A DNA stretch of 64,000 bases from Armatimonadota bacterium (GCA_028871815.1 JAGWMJ010000006.1:1-64000); one strand, 5' to 3'; counted from the first letter of the stretch, positions 7,595-16,777 are shown. Numbers and translations are program-made. The notes: generated from the letters alone by a model not told the origin.

Positions 7595-8860
7595 TCAGCG
7601 GTAGCGTTTCAGAATGATCGATGCGTTGTGGCCGCCGAAACCAAACGAGTTCGACATCACCACGTCCAGGTCGGCTGTTCGCGGCTCGTTGGGAACGTAG
7701 TCCAGGTCGCACTCCGGATCCGGTGTCCGGTAGTTCCATGTGGGCGGTATCACGCCATGCCGGATGGCCATCAGCCCTAGAATGGCTTCGCACGATCCCG
7801 CGGCGCCGATCAGGTGGCCGGTTATCGATTTGGTGGAACTGACCGGTATTCTCCGTGCCGCGTCGCCAAATACCGACTTTATGGCCGCCGTTTCGTTCTT
7901 GTCGTTCAGCCCTGTGGACGTACCGTGCGCGTTGATATAGTCGACACTGGCGGGAGAAATGCCGGCCGAATTCAGGGCCGCCCTCATGGCGCGCGCAGCA
8001 CCGCGTCCTTCCGGCGCCGGCGCGGTGACGTGGTAGGCATCTCCCGACATGCCATACCCCACAATCTCGCCGTGGATGGTGGCGCCGCGAGCCAGTGCGC
8101 CTTGCAGTGTCTCCAGGACCAGCACGCCGCTGCCCTCAGCCATCACGAATCCATCGCGTTCCGCATCAAACGGCCGACAGGCTGTTTGTGGCGAATCGTT
8201 GCGCGTGGAGAGTGTGCGCGCCGTACAAAAGCCCGCCATACCGAGTGGTGTGATGCAGGCCTCCGCTCCTCCTGCGATCATTACGTCTGCATCTCCGCGG
8301 CGTATGATCTCCCATGCGTCGCCAAGGCTGTTGGTTCCCGTGGCGCATGCCGTTGTAACGCAGGAGTTGGGCCCTTGTGCACCCAGTTGTATCGAGACGA
8401 GGCCCGCTCCCATATCGCAGATGATGCCCGGGATAAGGAACGGGCTGACGCGACCAGGGCCCCGCTCCAGCAGAATCCGGTGTTGATCTTCGATCGTCTG
8501 CAGTCCGCCGATGCCGGAGCCGATGAAGACACCCACGCGCTCTCGATTTGCGTCGTCGATAACCAGGCCGGAGTGCTTTACGGCCTCCAGGGCGGCTGCC
8601 ACGGCGAACTGGATGAACCGATCCACGCGTCGCGCAGACTTCACGTCGAGCCACGGCGTGGCGTCCCAGCCCTTGATCTCGCCTGCGAAGTGGGTTGGGT
8701 ACTGCGAGACGTCAAACAGCGTGATGTCGGATATGGCCGACCTGCCTTGCAGGCAGGCATCCCACAGCGTTTCAGGCGACATTCCGGCAGCGGTAACCAC
8801 GCCCATGCCGGTTACAACTACTCTAGGCGTGCCGTCGGGGTGATCCGTGAGTTGGCTCAT
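7595..8860 (-). CDS. fabF: 3-oxoacyl-ACP synthase II
   Basis: FabF elongates acyl-ACP with malonyl-ACP in type II fatty acid synthesis in the cytoplasm. The 421-residue product carries the complete catalytic triad: Cys172 in TTACATGTN, His312 in NAHGTST and His349 in STKSITGHLIGAAG, and the C-terminal NSFGFGGHNASIIL. It is the last gene of the plsX-fabH-fabD-fabG-acpP-fabF block and starts 27 bases after acpP. The close spacing indicates co-transcription. Length and motifs are standard; a KAS I-type (FabB) role is possible, but neighbourhood with acpP favours FabF. Confidence 0.96.
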   Translation of the reverse strand: MSQLTDHPDGTPRVVVTGMGVVTAAGMSPETLWDACLQGRSAISDITLFDVSQYPTHFAGEIKGWDATPWLDVKSARRVDRFIQFAVAAALEAVKHSGLVIDDANRERVGVFIGSGIGGLQTIEDQHRILLERGPGRVSPFLIPGIICDMGAGLVSIQLGAQGPNSCVTTACATGTNSLGDAWEIIRRGDADVMIAGGAEACITPLGMAGFCTARTLSTRNDSPQTACRPFDAERDGFVMAEGSGVLVLETLQGALARGATIHGEIVGYGMSGDAYHVTAPAPEGRGAARAMRAALNSAGISPASVDYINAHGTSTGLNDKNETAAIKSVFGDAARRIPVSSTKSITGHLIGAAGSCEAILGLMAIRHGVIPPTWNYRTPDPECDLDYVPNEPRTADLDVVMSNSFGFGGHNASIILKRYR

Positions 8861-8887
8861 GCTGAATGTGACGTGCTCCGAGGGCAG

Positions 8888-9124
8888 TTACTGGGCCGCT
8901 TTCTTATCGATATAATCCACGATCTGGCCGACGGTTTTGATCGATTCCGCGTCTTCGGCCGGGATTTCGACATCAAACTCCGTCTCCAGCGCCATCACAA
9001 CTTCGACCACCTCCAGCGAGTCGGCGCCGAGGTCGTTTTCTATGCTGGCTTCGCGCGTGATTTTACTCTCGGGTTGATCGAGGTTGTCCATCAAAACTCG
9101 CTTTACGCGGTCAAACGTGTCCAT
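8888..9124 (-). CDS. acpP: Acyl carrier protein
   Basis: A 78-residue acidic four-helix carrier that holds growing fatty acyl chains on a phosphopantetheine arm. The attachment Ser36 lies in the canonical [15 protein letters not shown] motif, and the N terminus [14 protein letters not shown] is typical. It stands between fabG and fabF as in many bacteria. CoaD, which makes the precursor of the prosthetic group, is encoded upstream in the same cluster; the holo-ACP synthase is not in this window. Confidence 0.97.
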   Translation of the reverse strand: MDTFDRVKRVLMDNLDQPESKITREASIENDLGADSLEVVEVVMALETEFDVEIPAEDAESIKTVGQIVDYIDKKAAQ

Positions 9125-9171
9125 AGTGCGTGGGTCTCCAGAGTCCAGGATTATTGTGCGGCCGTAGCCGC

Positions 9172-9918
9172 TCAGGTTGAAAGCATTCCACCGTCCACGG
9201 TAATCACAGAGCCGTGAACATATGAGGCGGCGTCGCTGCAGAGGAACGCCACCACTCCGGCAACCTCTTCCGGGCTGCCGAAACGTCGCAGAGGTATCTG
9301 TCCGAGTATGGCCTCACGCCGGGCGTCCGGCAACTCCGCCGTCATCTCCGTCTCGATGAATCCGGGCGCAACTGCGTTGACGCGAATGTTACGAGCGCCT
9401 AACTCCCGCGCCAGCGAATGCGTCAGCCCAAGCAGACCGGCTTTGGAGGCCGCGTAGTTTGCCTGACCGGCGCTACCGGCGATACCAACGACCGAGCTGA
9501 CATTGATGATGACCCCTCTGCGCTGCTTCATGAGAAGCGGCGCTACGGCGCGGCAGCAGTGGAACGCTCCTTTCAGATTTGCCTCCATCACTGCATCCCA
9601 GTCTGCATCGCTCATCCGCATCATCAGTCCGTCGCGCGTAATTCCCGCATTGTTGACCAGTATATCCAGTCCGCCGAATGCCGACGTCGTCTCTTCCAGC
9701 AGGCGCTTTACATCATCGGCGCTGGCGACGTCTGCCTGAACAGCGATGGCGCGCCCTCCGGCATTTCGGATATGGCCCACGGTAGCTTCCGCCGCCGCGG
9801 CATTGTGCGCGTAATTCACCGTTACAGCAGCGCCGGCGCCGGCCAACGCGATCGCCGTGCATCGGCCAATGCCGCGCGACGCTCCGGTTACGACCGCCGT
9901 GCGATTCGTCAGGCTCAT
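9172..9918 (-). CDS. fabG: 3-oxoacyl-ACP reductase
   Basis: This short-chain dehydrogenase reduces 3-oxoacyl-ACP with NADPH in the fatty acid elongation cycle. The 248 residues show the nucleotide-binding TGASRGIG at 11-18, NNAG near 89-92, Ser141/142 and the catalytic Tyr155-x3-Lys159 in NYAASKAG. The C-terminal end [10 protein letters not shown] is typical of FabG. Its ATG overlaps the fabD stop by four bases (ATGA), so it is translationally coupled to fabD. Confidence 0.96.
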   Translation of the reverse strand: MSLTNRTAVVTGASRGIGRCTAIALAGAGAAVTVNYAHNAAAAEATVGHIRNAGGRAIAVQADVASADDVKRLLEETTSAFGGLDILVNNAGITRDGLMMRMSDADWDAVMEANLKGAFHCCRAVAPLLMKQRRGVIINVSSVVGIAGSAGQANYAASKAGLLGLTHSLARELGARNIRVNAVAPGFIETEMTAELPDARREAILGQIPLRRFGSPEEVAGVVAFLCSDAASYVHGSVITVDGGMLST

Positions 9919-10868
9919 GCTGCCTGTTCCTGCAGCGCCTGAACCGCGGCTTGCAGCGTCGCGGCGCTGTTCACCGCAATGGCTTGAACGCCGGGCACCG
10001 TACGCTTTGCCAGGTTTGTAAGCACTTCGCCAGAGCCGAATTCTATGGTGATGTTCACCTCGCGGTCAACCAGCCACTGCATGGTCTCTTCCCACCGTAC
10101 CGTGCCGCTTACCTGCTGGGTGAGGCCGCCTATGATATCGGCCGGCGTCTCTACCGGCTGTGCGGTGACATTGCTTAAAACGGCGCACGCTGGTTTGCGG
10201 AAACCGGTAACGGCTAAGGTGGCGTACAGTTGGTCACCTGCACGAACCATCAGCGGCGAGTGAAAGGCGCCGCTTACCGCCAGCGGAAGTATCTTCCTTG
10301 CGCCCTGCAGCTTCGCGCGCTCCGATGCGTTGGCCACGGCCTCGGCGGATCCCGAAATGACCACTTGACCGGCGCCATTGAGATTGGCCGGCACAACCAC
10401 GCCACCGCCTGCCGCGCGTACCTCACTGCATATCCCGGTCACTACCTCGGCAGTCAGGCCCAGAACAGCCGCCATGCTGCCCGGATTCGCCGCCGCGGCC
10501 TCAGCCATCAGTTCGCCGCGGCGCATTACCAGGCGAACACCATCTTCAAATTCCAGCGCTCCAGCGGCCGTGAGAGCCGCATACTCGCCCACGCTGTGTC
10601 CTGCTGCCGCGAACGGCTGCACTTGCCAGTGTTCCTGCAGGCAGCGTACGGCGGCCACGCTGCACACATACAGAGCAAGCTGCGCGTTCTGCGTGCTTCT
10701 AAGCCGGTCATCGGGACCCTCGAAGCAGAGCTCTGCGACGTCGAAGCCGGCCACGTGCGATGCCAATTCGATCGCGTGCTGAGCTGCCGAACAGGCCTCC
10801 GCCAGCGAGCGGCCCATGCCAACCTTTTGCGACCCCTGGCCGGGAAATAGATAGGCGACACGCGTCAT
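9915..10868 (-). CDS. fabD: Malonyl-CoA:ACP transacylase
   Basis: FabD moves malonyl groups from CoA to ACP to feed fatty acid synthesis. The 317-residue product has LFPGQGSQKVGM at the start, the nucleophile Ser92 in GHSVGEYAALTAAG, and His203 in SGAFHSPLM. These are the standard active-site residues. It is separated from fabH by 100 bases that may hold an internal promoter, and it overlaps fabG downstream. Confidence 0.96.
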   Translation of the reverse strand: MTRVAYLFPGQGSQKVGMGRSLAEACSAAQHAIELASHVAGFDVAELCFEGPDDRLRSTQNAQLALYVCSVAAVRCLQEHWQVQPFAAAGHSVGEYAALTAAGALEFEDGVRLVMRRGELMAEAAAANPGSMAAVLGLTAEVVTGICSEVRAAGGGVVVPANLNGAGQVVISGSAEAVANASERAKLQGARKILPLAVSGAFHSPLMVRAGDQLYATLAVTGFRKPACAVLSNVTAQPVETPADIIGGLTQQVSGTVRWEETMQWLVDREVNITIEFGSGEVLTNLAKRTVPGVQAIAVNSAATLQAAVQALQEQAA

Positions 10869-10909
10869 CGGCAGTTTGGCCGAGCAAGTGCGAAGGGCAC
10901 ATTCTGGCT

Positions 10910-10915
10910 AGTATA
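10910..10915 (-). promoter_or_regulatory. Possible -10 box of an internal promoter before fabD
   Basis: Read on the minus strand, the 100-base gap between fabH and fabD contains TGGTATACT, a good extended -10 element, about 40 bases before fabD. No convincing -35 box lies 16-18 bases upstream, so this is tentative. Confidence 0.3.
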
Positions 10916-10968
10916 CCAGTCCCCTCCAGGGTTGGGAGCGAGTGACCCGTTGACCACGCTTCGGCCCA

Positions 10969-12027
10969 CTATACGCCGCCTCCCCAGCGTATAACGTTGG
11001 CGCCCCACGAAAGCCCGGAACCGAATCCCACGGTTACCACGATGGATCCGCGTGGCAGCATGCCATCGCGCGCCGCCTCGTTCAGCGCAATAGGAATTGA
11101 GGCTGCTGAGGTGTTGCCATACCGCTGCAAGTTGGTGTATACGCGCTCACGCCGGATGCCAAGCCGATCGGCCGCGGCATGCATAATCCGGATGTTGGCC
11201 TGGTGCAGCACCAGGAGGTCCACATCCTCCAGTGTGAGATTGGCGCGCTCGAGCGCCTGCTGCGTAACTCGCGGAACCACCTCCACGGCAAAGCGGTAGA
11301 CATCCGCGCCACGCATGTGGATGCGGTTACGTCCGGCAACGAGACCCTCGGGCGTTATCGGCTCGCGCGTGCCGCCGGCCGGTATCCAGACCTGTTCGAC
11401 GCCGGCGCCATCGCTGCCCAGCACCGATGCCAGCACACCCTCGTCGGGACTGCACGCCGTCATCACCGCGGCGCCGGCGCCGTCGCCAAACAGAACGCAG
11501 GTAGCCCGATCACGCCAATTGAGCTGTTTGGTCAGCGTATCGGCGCCAACCACCAGCACGGTGTCGGCATCGTTACTGCGGATCCAGGCTGCGGCCGTGG
11601 CGACGGCGCAGCAAAAGCCCGAGCATGCCGCCGCCACATCGAAAGCGGCGGCGCGGCGCGCCCCGATGCGATGCTGTACCAGACTTGCGGTTGCCGGCCA
11701 GAGGTAATCACCCGAAGTGGTTGCGCACAGGACCAGGTCGATCTGTTCGGCAGTAAAAGGTGATCGGCGAAGCGCATCCAGCGATGCGGCGACCGCCAGG
11801 TCCGACGTGAACTCGTCCGGACCGGCAACATGGCGCTGCTCGATACCCGTCCGCGAGCGTATCCACTCGTCGCTGGTCTCCACCATCTCCGCCAATTCGG
11901 CGTTCGTCAGTATCCGCTTGGGCACGGCTGCGCCGAGTGATGCAAAGCCCGCTCCAATGCGGGGAGAGGATATCGCCTCCTGCGCCAGATCGAGGCTTGA
12001 GGCGGGTAGGGCGTCTGCCGTCGTCAT
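10969..12027 (-). CDS. fabH: 3-oxoacyl-ACP synthase III
   Basis: FabH starts fatty acid synthesis by condensing an acyl-CoA with malonyl-ACP. From ATG 12027 the product is 352 residues, with Cys135 in AAACSGFCCA, His275 in LHQANIRIM and Asn305 in RYGNTSAAS, the complete triad. This start lies 37 bases after plsX; a longer frame from 12129 would overlap plsX and add residues outside the family. The first 25 residues (TTADALPASSLDLAQEAISS) are an extension relative to most FabH proteins. The motif GDGAGAAVM is also conserved. Confidence 0.95.
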   Translation of the reverse strand: MTTADALPASSLDLAQEAISSPRIGAGFASLGAAVPKRILTNAELAEMVETSDEWIRSRTGIEQRHVAGPDEFTSDLAVAASLDALRRSPFTAEQIDLVLCATTSGDYLWPATASLVQHRIGARRAAAFDVAAACSGFCCAVATAAAWIRSNDADTVLVVGADTLTKQLNWRDRATCVLFGDGAGAAVMTACSPDEGVLASVLGSDGAGVEQVWIPAGGTREPITPEGLVAGRNRIHMRGADVYRFAVEVVPRVTQQALERANLTLEDVDLLVLHQANIRIMHAAADRLGIRRERVYTNLQRYGNTSAASIPIALNEAARDGMLPRGSIVVTVGFGSGLSWGANVIRWGGGV

Positions 12028-12064
12028 GGCGCCGCGCCGGTTTCGATAGAGGGTGAGTTGCGGC

Positions 12065-13108
12065 TCAAGCCATCTCCATCGAGCAGAGTTGATCACGAAG
12101 GGCGCCAAGCATGTCATGCTCAACCGCACGATCTACCGCGTGGCAGGCATTTGCAACGGCTATGGCGTTAGAACGGCCGTGACCGATGAAGACGAGGCCA
12201 TTCACGCCGAGAAGCGGAGCTCCGCCATAGGCGCTGTACTCCAGCCGGCCCTTCAGCCTTCGCATTGCCGGAAGCAGCGGTACCAGCATCGGCTTCATCC
12301 ACCGATGCCGCTCCAACTCCTGCTTCACCAGGCGCATCACCATCTCTGCCACGCCCTCGCCGGTCTTCAGCACGACATTGCCAACGAAGCCGTCGCAAAC
12401 CACAACGTCCCAATCACCGCTGAAGATGGAACGACCCTCCACATTGCCTATAAAGTTCAGTTCAGTTCGCCGTTTGGCTGCGTCTCGAAGCAGTTCGTTC
12501 GCGCCTTTAACCAGGTAGTTACCCTTCGCGTCTTCCTCTCCATTCGAGAGCAAACCGATTCGTGGCTTCGTGATGCCCAGCACTTCGCGCGCGAAGATCG
12601 TTCCCATTACGGCAAATTGAAGCAGGTTCTTGGGTTCGCAATCGACTGTAGCGCCGGCATCCAGCATGACCATCGGATTGCGCATGGAGGGTAACAACGT
12701 CGCGATGGCGGGCCGATCGATTCCCTTGAGACGTCCGAACGTCAACAGGGAAACCGCCATCGCCGCGCCGGTGTTTCCGATGCTGAGCAGTGCATCCGCG
12801 TTGCCGAGCTTGACCTCGCGCGCAGCTACCACCAGGCTGGCATCGGGTTTGCTGCGCATCGCCTGGGCCGGCGGTTCATCCATCTGGATGACTTGCGCAG
12901 CATTAAGCAAGCGCACATTGCTCAGCGCCGGTTTGTGCCGGGCCAGTTCGGCCCGGAGCGCAGCTTCCGCGCCAACCAGCACAAACTCACTGGATGATTT
13001 GGCGGCGGCCTGTAATACGCCTCGGCAGACCTCTGCAGGCCCGAGGTCGCCGCCCATAGCGTCAACAGCTATACACTTGCGGCCGCCTTTACCGGGGCGG
13101 GCGGGCAC
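12065..13108 (-). CDS. plsX: Phosphate acyltransferase
   Basis: PlsX converts acyl-ACP to acyl-phosphate, the first step of phospholipid synthesis by the PlsX/PlsY route. The 347-residue product has the family's opening IAVDAMGGDLGP, the MDEPPAQAMRSKPDAS motif, SIGNTGAAMA, and GNVEGRSIFSGDWDVVVCDGFVGN. It begins two bases after rpmF, and the order rpmF-plsX-fabH is a widely conserved arrangement that ties lipid synthesis to growth. Confidence 0.97.
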   Translation of the reverse strand: MPARPGKGGRKCIAVDAMGGDLGPAEVCRGVLQAAAKSSSEFVLVGAEAALRAELARHKPALSNVRLLNAAQVIQMDEPPAQAMRSKPDASLVVAAREVKLGNADALLSIGNTGAAMAVSLLTFGRLKGIDRPAIATLLPSMRNPMVMLDAGATVDCEPKNLLQFAVMGTIFAREVLGITKPRIGLLSNGEEDAKGNYLVKGANELLRDAAKRRTELNFIGNVEGRSIFSGDWDVVVCDGFVGNVVLKTGEGVAEMVMRLVKQELERHRWMKPMLVPLLPAMRRLKGRLEYSAYGGAPLLGVNGLVFIGHGRSNAIAVANACHAVDRAVEHDMLGALRDQLCSMEMA

Positions 13109-13110
13109 GC

Positions 13111-13317
13111 TCAGGCCCCGTCCGCGGGATTCTCGTCGGCAACATCAAACACCTGACGACCGCGATAGCGACCCGTACCCAGATCTACGTGGTGCAAAAG
13201 CGCGAAGCCGGTGCGGGCTTCCATGCTTGGGATTATCGCCGGATGATGGCTCAGCTTGTAATGGGTACGTCGCTTACGGGTCCGCTGGTTGGAATGGCGG
13301 CGTTTTGGTAGTGGCAT
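13111..13317 (-). CDS. rpmF: 50S ribosomal protein L32
   Basis: A 68-residue basic protein beginning MPLPKRRHSNQRTRKRRTH, the standard start of bL32. Instead of the usual Cys zinc ribbon it has HHPAIIPSMEARTGFALLHH, so it looks like a zinc-free variant. AAGGA lies about ten bases upstream of the ATG. It stands between the DUF177 gene and plsX, the usual context. Confidence 0.92.
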   Translation of the reverse strand: MPLPKRRHSNQRTRKRRTHYKLSHHPAIIPSMEARTGFALLHHVDLGTGRYRGRQVFDVADENPADGA

Positions 13318-13337
13318 ATGCTCGGGTCCTTTTTAGT

Positions 13338-13919
13338 TTAGCCGCTGTCGGAGTGAGCAGCTGACGGCTCATCCTCTATCCTGCAGCGCAGGGCTTCAAG
13401 TGCGGCAAATGGGCTTGCAGGGTTGGCGCGCGCCCGCGCCAACCGACCATCTAGTATCTCGGCATCCAGTTTGCCGCACCCGCCGCACCGGTCGACCGTT
13501 ATGCGCGCTGGTTCCGGTCTGGATGGCGTTTCAAGGATAATGTACTGGCGCAGGGCCTCCACAAGATCGAAGTTGTGTCCGCTAAAGAGTTTACCCGCAA
13601 TCTCAGCGCCATCCTCCAGTAGGTTCACCTCGGGACGACGCCCGCGCTTCCCGGCAGGCACGCGTTCGATCTCGATCTCCTCTTCCAGATTCACAGCGAT
13701 CGGAAACTGAAACCAATGGCAACAGCGCGCGCACGGCACTTCGATGGCGGTTGTGGCGGCTCCGCGAAGAATGAGCGTGTCACCGGCGTTGGTAAAGGTT
13801 ACTTCGCCTTCCACATTCGTGACGCAGGTCACATCAGCATCCACAATCGGCGGCAGTGAGAATCTGAACGATGCTACGGCACCGATGTTGAGCAGAACTT
13901 CAGAGACATCGATGAGCAC
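13338..13919 (-). CDS. DUF177 (YceD-like) protein
   Basis: Started at GTG 13919, one base after the stop of the upstream gene, the product is 193 residues. The family signature is seen as VPCARCCHWFQFPIAVNLEEEIEIE, with a C-terminal DRCGGCGKLDAEI and SPFAALEAL, as in YceD/DUF177. In many bacteria this family precedes rpmF and has been linked to ribosomal RNA and L32 homeostasis; its exact action here is inferred from that context. The longest open frame begins 87 bases further upstream, but it overlaps the previous gene. Confidence 0.85.
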   Translation of the reverse strand: MLIDVSEVLLNIGAVASFRFSLPPIVDADVTCVTNVEGEVTFTNAGDTLILRGAATTAIEVPCARCCHWFQFPIAVNLEEEIEIERVPAGKRGRRPEVNLLEDGAEIAGKLFSGHNFDLVEALRQYIILETPSRPEPARITVDRCGGCGKLDAEILDGRLARARANPASPFAALEALRCRIEDEPSAAHSDSG

Positions 13920-13920
13920 G

Positions 13921-14661
13921 TCACTCGGTCGGCGCAGCCGCCTCCGGTTCCAGCGCCTGGCGCGCGCGCTGCACCCGTTCGAGGGCGTGCGCCACGCCGG
14001 CCTCAACTTCCATCAGCAAGCGCATCGAGTAATCGTCGGCGCCCTGGCGCATCGCATCCGATTCGGCGCGGGCATTGGCAATCATCCGGTTCGCCTCGTC
14101 TACCGCCTCGGCCATGACCTCGCTTTCCGATACCAAAAACTCGGCGCGTTCGCGCGCCGCGCTCAGGATTGCCGTCGATTCGGCGTGCGCGTCGGTGCGA
14201 AGCTTTTCCGCGTCGCGTTCGGCATCCAGGCGAACCGTGGCAGCGTACTCGTCGGCATCCACGCGCAGCGTCTTTGCTTCGTGCTGTGCGTGCTCCATGG
14301 CTTCGCGGGCGACCGTACCGGCACGATCGCGAATCTTGTCGGCCTCTTCAATCGCGCGATTCCGCGTAAGCTCCGACTCCTGCAGTATGGCTGAGCCGCG
14401 TTTTACCGATTCGGGCAGGTTCGCCCGAATCTTCATAATCAACAGCGCCACGCGTTCCTCATCCAGGCCGACTAGAATGCGGCCAGGCATGTGGCGCACG
14501 TGGGTAAAAAGCTCCTCAAGCTCGCTGAGCAGCTTCAGGATGTCGACGCCCTGCACGGGCGTGCTCAGTTTTGGTGGGGCTGCGGCGGTCGCCGGTGGAT
14601 TCTGAGCGGTCGATTCAGCCGCCCTCGTTTTGTCGTTGGTTTCGGAGCCGTCGTTCGACAC
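13921..14661 (-). CDS. Long coiled-coil protein, DivIVA/ATPase-B-like, unknown role
   Basis: The 246 residues begin at GTG 14661 inside the end of coaD, a 47-base overlap. A Thr/Pro/Ala-rich start is followed by the globular segment ILKLLSELEELFTHVRHMPG, then an almost unbroken charged helix from about residue 75 to 240 (EEADKIRDRAGTVAREAMEH, RLDAERDAEKLRTDAHAE). Such proteins are often labelled DivIVA or ATP synthase B-like because of the coil, and they commonly sit beside coaD and DUF177. It could be a cell-envelope or division scaffold; this is inference only. Confidence 0.75.
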   Translation of the reverse strand: MSNDGSETNDKTRAAESTAQNPPATAAAPPKLSTPVQGVDILKLLSELEELFTHVRHMPGRILVGLDEERVALLIMKIRANLPESVKRGSAILQESELTRNRAIEEADKIRDRAGTVAREAMEHAQHEAKTLRVDADEYAATVRLDAERDAEKLRTDAHAESTAILSAARERAEFLVSESEVMAEAVDEANRMIANARAESDAMRQGADDYSMRLLMEVEAGVAHALERVQRARQALEPEAAAPTE

Positions 14662-15115
14662 TTTCTGGCACCAGACCTTTCAGTGCGCCGCCCATGCGGG
14701 CGATCTCCTTCACGATGCTGGAGCTCAGGTAGGAGTACTCGGCTCCGGTCATCAAAAAGATCGTCTCCACCTGCGGGCACAGCCGGCGGTTCATCATCGC
14801 CATCTGGAGTTCGTATTCGAAGTCCGATACGGCACGGAGGCCGCGCACAATGGCGGTCACACCATGGCGGGTTGCATAGTTTACCAGCAGGCCCTCGAAA
14901 GTGTCCACAGAAACGGTTGACAGGTGTGCGCACACCTCGCGCGCCATGTCCAACCGCTCATGCTGCGAAAACATGGGTGACTTACCGCTGTTGGCTGCAA
15001 CGGCCACGGTAACACGGTCAAACAGTGTTACGGCCCGTTCAATGATATCGAGGTGGCCGGCTGTGAGAGGATCGAAGCTGCCGGGCACTACCGCGTGGGT
15101 TTCGCGGTCACGCAT
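14615..15115 (-). CDS. coaD: Phosphopantetheine adenylyltransferase
   Basis: CoaD makes dephospho-CoA from 4'-phosphopantetheine and ATP. The 166-residue product has the nucleotidyltransferase HxGH-type motif in PGSFDPLTAGHLDIIERA, RGLRAVSDFEYELQMAMMNR, and the C-terminal SSSIVKEIARMGG, all characteristic. Its 5' end overlaps the universal stress gene by eight bases and its 3' end overlaps the coiled-coil gene by 47 bases. Upstream position in the lipid cluster links CoA supply with ACP and fatty acid synthesis. Confidence 0.96.
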   Translation of the reverse strand: MRDRETHAVVPGSFDPLTAGHLDIIERAVTLFDRVTVAVAANSGKSPMFSQHERLDMAREVCAHLSTVSVDTFEGLLVNYATRHGVTAIVRGLRAVSDFEYELQMAMMNRRLCPQVETIFLMTGAEYSYLSSSIVKEIARMGGALKGLVPESVERRLRNQRQNEGG

Positions 15116-15953
15116 CGTGGCGCCGCATCACCAGTACCGGGCAGGGTGCATATCGCGCAACGCGATCGCTGACGGAGCCCATAATGGCGCGGCGAAACCC
15201 GCCAAAACCGCGGCTGCCCACCACAACAAGATCGGCTGGATGTTCGGATAGGTCGTGTAGGATCACGGTAGAGGCGTCTCCCGTGGCACGGTGGAAATCC
15301 AGCGCGACACCACTGGCGCCGGCAGCCGCCTGCGCCTGCTGCTCTGCAGCGGCCGCCTCACGGTCATGGCTCTCCGGTTGAGCGTAGATCGCGCGCAGTC
15401 GCGCACCGAACAGGTGGGCCATTTCGGCGGCTGTCGCTACCGCTTGAGCAGATCCCGGCGAGCCGTCTACCGCGGCGGTGATTGCCGCAATCGACGCGCC
15501 GGCGCCGGCTCGGTCGTGCACAATCAGCACGGGGCAATGCGAGGCGTGCAGCACGCCGGCTGAGACACTGCCGAGAAGCAGCATGCTTACATTGGAGAGT
15601 CCTCGGCTGCCGATCACAATGAGATCGGCATGTCGTTCTTTGGCCTCATCCACGATTGCCAGCGCAGGGTTTCCCCACAATTGCGCGATTTCCGGGGTTT
15701 GCGAAAGCCCGGCCAGCGCGGGCATCGCAGCCTGTTTCACAGCGTCCAGTTGTTCGCGAGCCAGGGCATCTGCATCCAATGCTGCCCAGGCGGCAGATGC
15801 CTCGCCGGTAACGGTGGTAACAAAGATGCGATCGTCGAACACGTTCAACGGAATCAGCGCCGCGTGCATCCGGCTGGCGAGAAGCACGGCAAAAGAGATC
15901 GCATGTGCGGATAGCTCGGATCCGTCGGCGGCTGCGAGAATGGTCTTGAACAT
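15108..15953 (-). CDS. Universal stress protein with two UspA domains
   Basis: The 281-residue product consists of two tandem UspA domains. The first begins FKTILAAADGSELSAHA and ends with GSRGLSNVSMLLLGSVSAGVL and CPVLIVHD; the second begins AAITAAVDGSPGSAQA and ends GSRGFGGFRRAIMGSVSDRV and CPVLVMRR. The G-x2-G-x9-G-S/T pattern marks ATP-binding Usp proteins. ATG 15953 has AAGGAA nine bases upstream and gives the standard start MFKTIL; a GTG at 15974 is possible. It is the first gene of the lipid/CoA run. Confidence 0.92.
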   Translation of the reverse strand: MFKTILAAADGSELSAHAISFAVLLASRMHAALIPLNVFDDRIFVTTVTGEASAAWAALDADALAREQLDAVKQAAMPALAGLSQTPEIAQLWGNPALAIVDEAKERHADLIVIGSRGLSNVSMLLLGSVSAGVLHASHCPVLIVHDRAGAGASIAAITAAVDGSPGSAQAVATAAEMAHLFGARLRAIYAQPESHDREAAAAEQQAQAAAGASGVALDFHRATGDASTVILHDLSEHPADLVVVGSRGFGGFRRAIMGSVSDRVARYAPCPVLVMRRHDA

Positions 15954-16051
15954 CGTTGGCGTTTCCTTGGTCACGGCCGCAGCCTGGCGGCCACTTGTGA
16001 AAGTTTACCCCGGCAGAGGTCGGCTGGGCGTACGGTGAGCTTCGCGAAAGC

Positions 16052-16777
16052 TTACGGTTCGTCGGCTCGTCCGTCGCTGCCATGTGGCGCTTCGCTACTG
16101 CCCAAGGCGGCACGCGTGGAAGCCGGATTGCGCGCCAGGGCCAATACTGCAGCGAAGTCGAATCCGGCCGGGTCGGTCTTGCGGCCCGGTGGAAGGGCGA
16201 TGGCAGCGTGGGATACGATGCGACTATCGGGAATGGTGTACCGCGAGCGCAGAAGGCGAATGATGCCGGCCACCGCGGCAACCTGCGCCGGTGGATATGG
16301 ATCCTTGCCGTCATTGCGGTTTACCATCTCAATGCCCACGCTGTAGTCATTGACGCGTGGTACGCCGTCGAGCACCGACACGCCGGCATGCCACGCCCTA
16401 CGCTCTACCGGCACCATCTGCACCACCGTGCCGTCTTTGTCTACAACGAAGTGCGCCGATACCTTGCGGTCCGGGTCTTCAAATGCCGCCACCGTTTCGT
16501 TAAGCGATGTGAGCACGGTGGCGTGAAGCACCACACAGTTGATGACCGTGTTTGCGGGACGGTTATCGTAATTGGGAGATGGTATGTAGATATATGGCAG
16601 GGCGATCGGCGCTTTAGACATGAGATTACGGTGCCTGTGGCCTTTGAACATCAGGAGGACGATGGCGGCGACAATAAGCCCCAGGATTCCGATGCGGATC
16701 GGCGCCTGGGGCCGTTTTCGAATTCTAGCGGCCAGGAAGCGGAGCGTGCCGGCACGGCGGCGGCTCGGCGGGCTCAC
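16052..16777 (-). CDS. Membrane-anchored N-acetylmuramoyl-L-alanine amidase (Amidase_2)
   Basis: The enzyme should cut the bond between muramic acid and the first peptide residue in peptidoglycan or its fragments. GTG 16777 overlaps the upstream stop as GTGA and gives 241 residues with a membrane helix (IGILGLIVAAIVLLMF) near 29-44. The amidase core follows, with zinc-ligand His85 in VVLHATV, HFVVDKDGTVVQMVP, WHAGVS, VGIEMVN, and the C-terminal SHAAIALPPGRKTDPAGF carrying the second His and the Asp. An internal ATG at 16621 would lack the anchor. Coupled to the GH26-like gene, suggesting paired cell-wall or polysaccharide action. Confidence 0.85.
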   Translation of the reverse strand: MSPPSRRRAGTLRFLAARIRKRPQAPIRIGILGLIVAAIVLLMFKGHRHRNLMSKAPIALPYIYIPSPNYDNRPANTVINCVVLHATVLTSLNETVAAFEDPDRKVSAHFVVDKDGTVVQMVPVERRAWHAGVSVLDGVPRVNDYSVGIEMVNRNDGKDPYPPAQVAAVAGIIRLLRSRYTIPDSRIVSHAAIALPPGRKTDPAGFDFAAVLALARNPASTRAALGSSEAPHGSDGRADEP

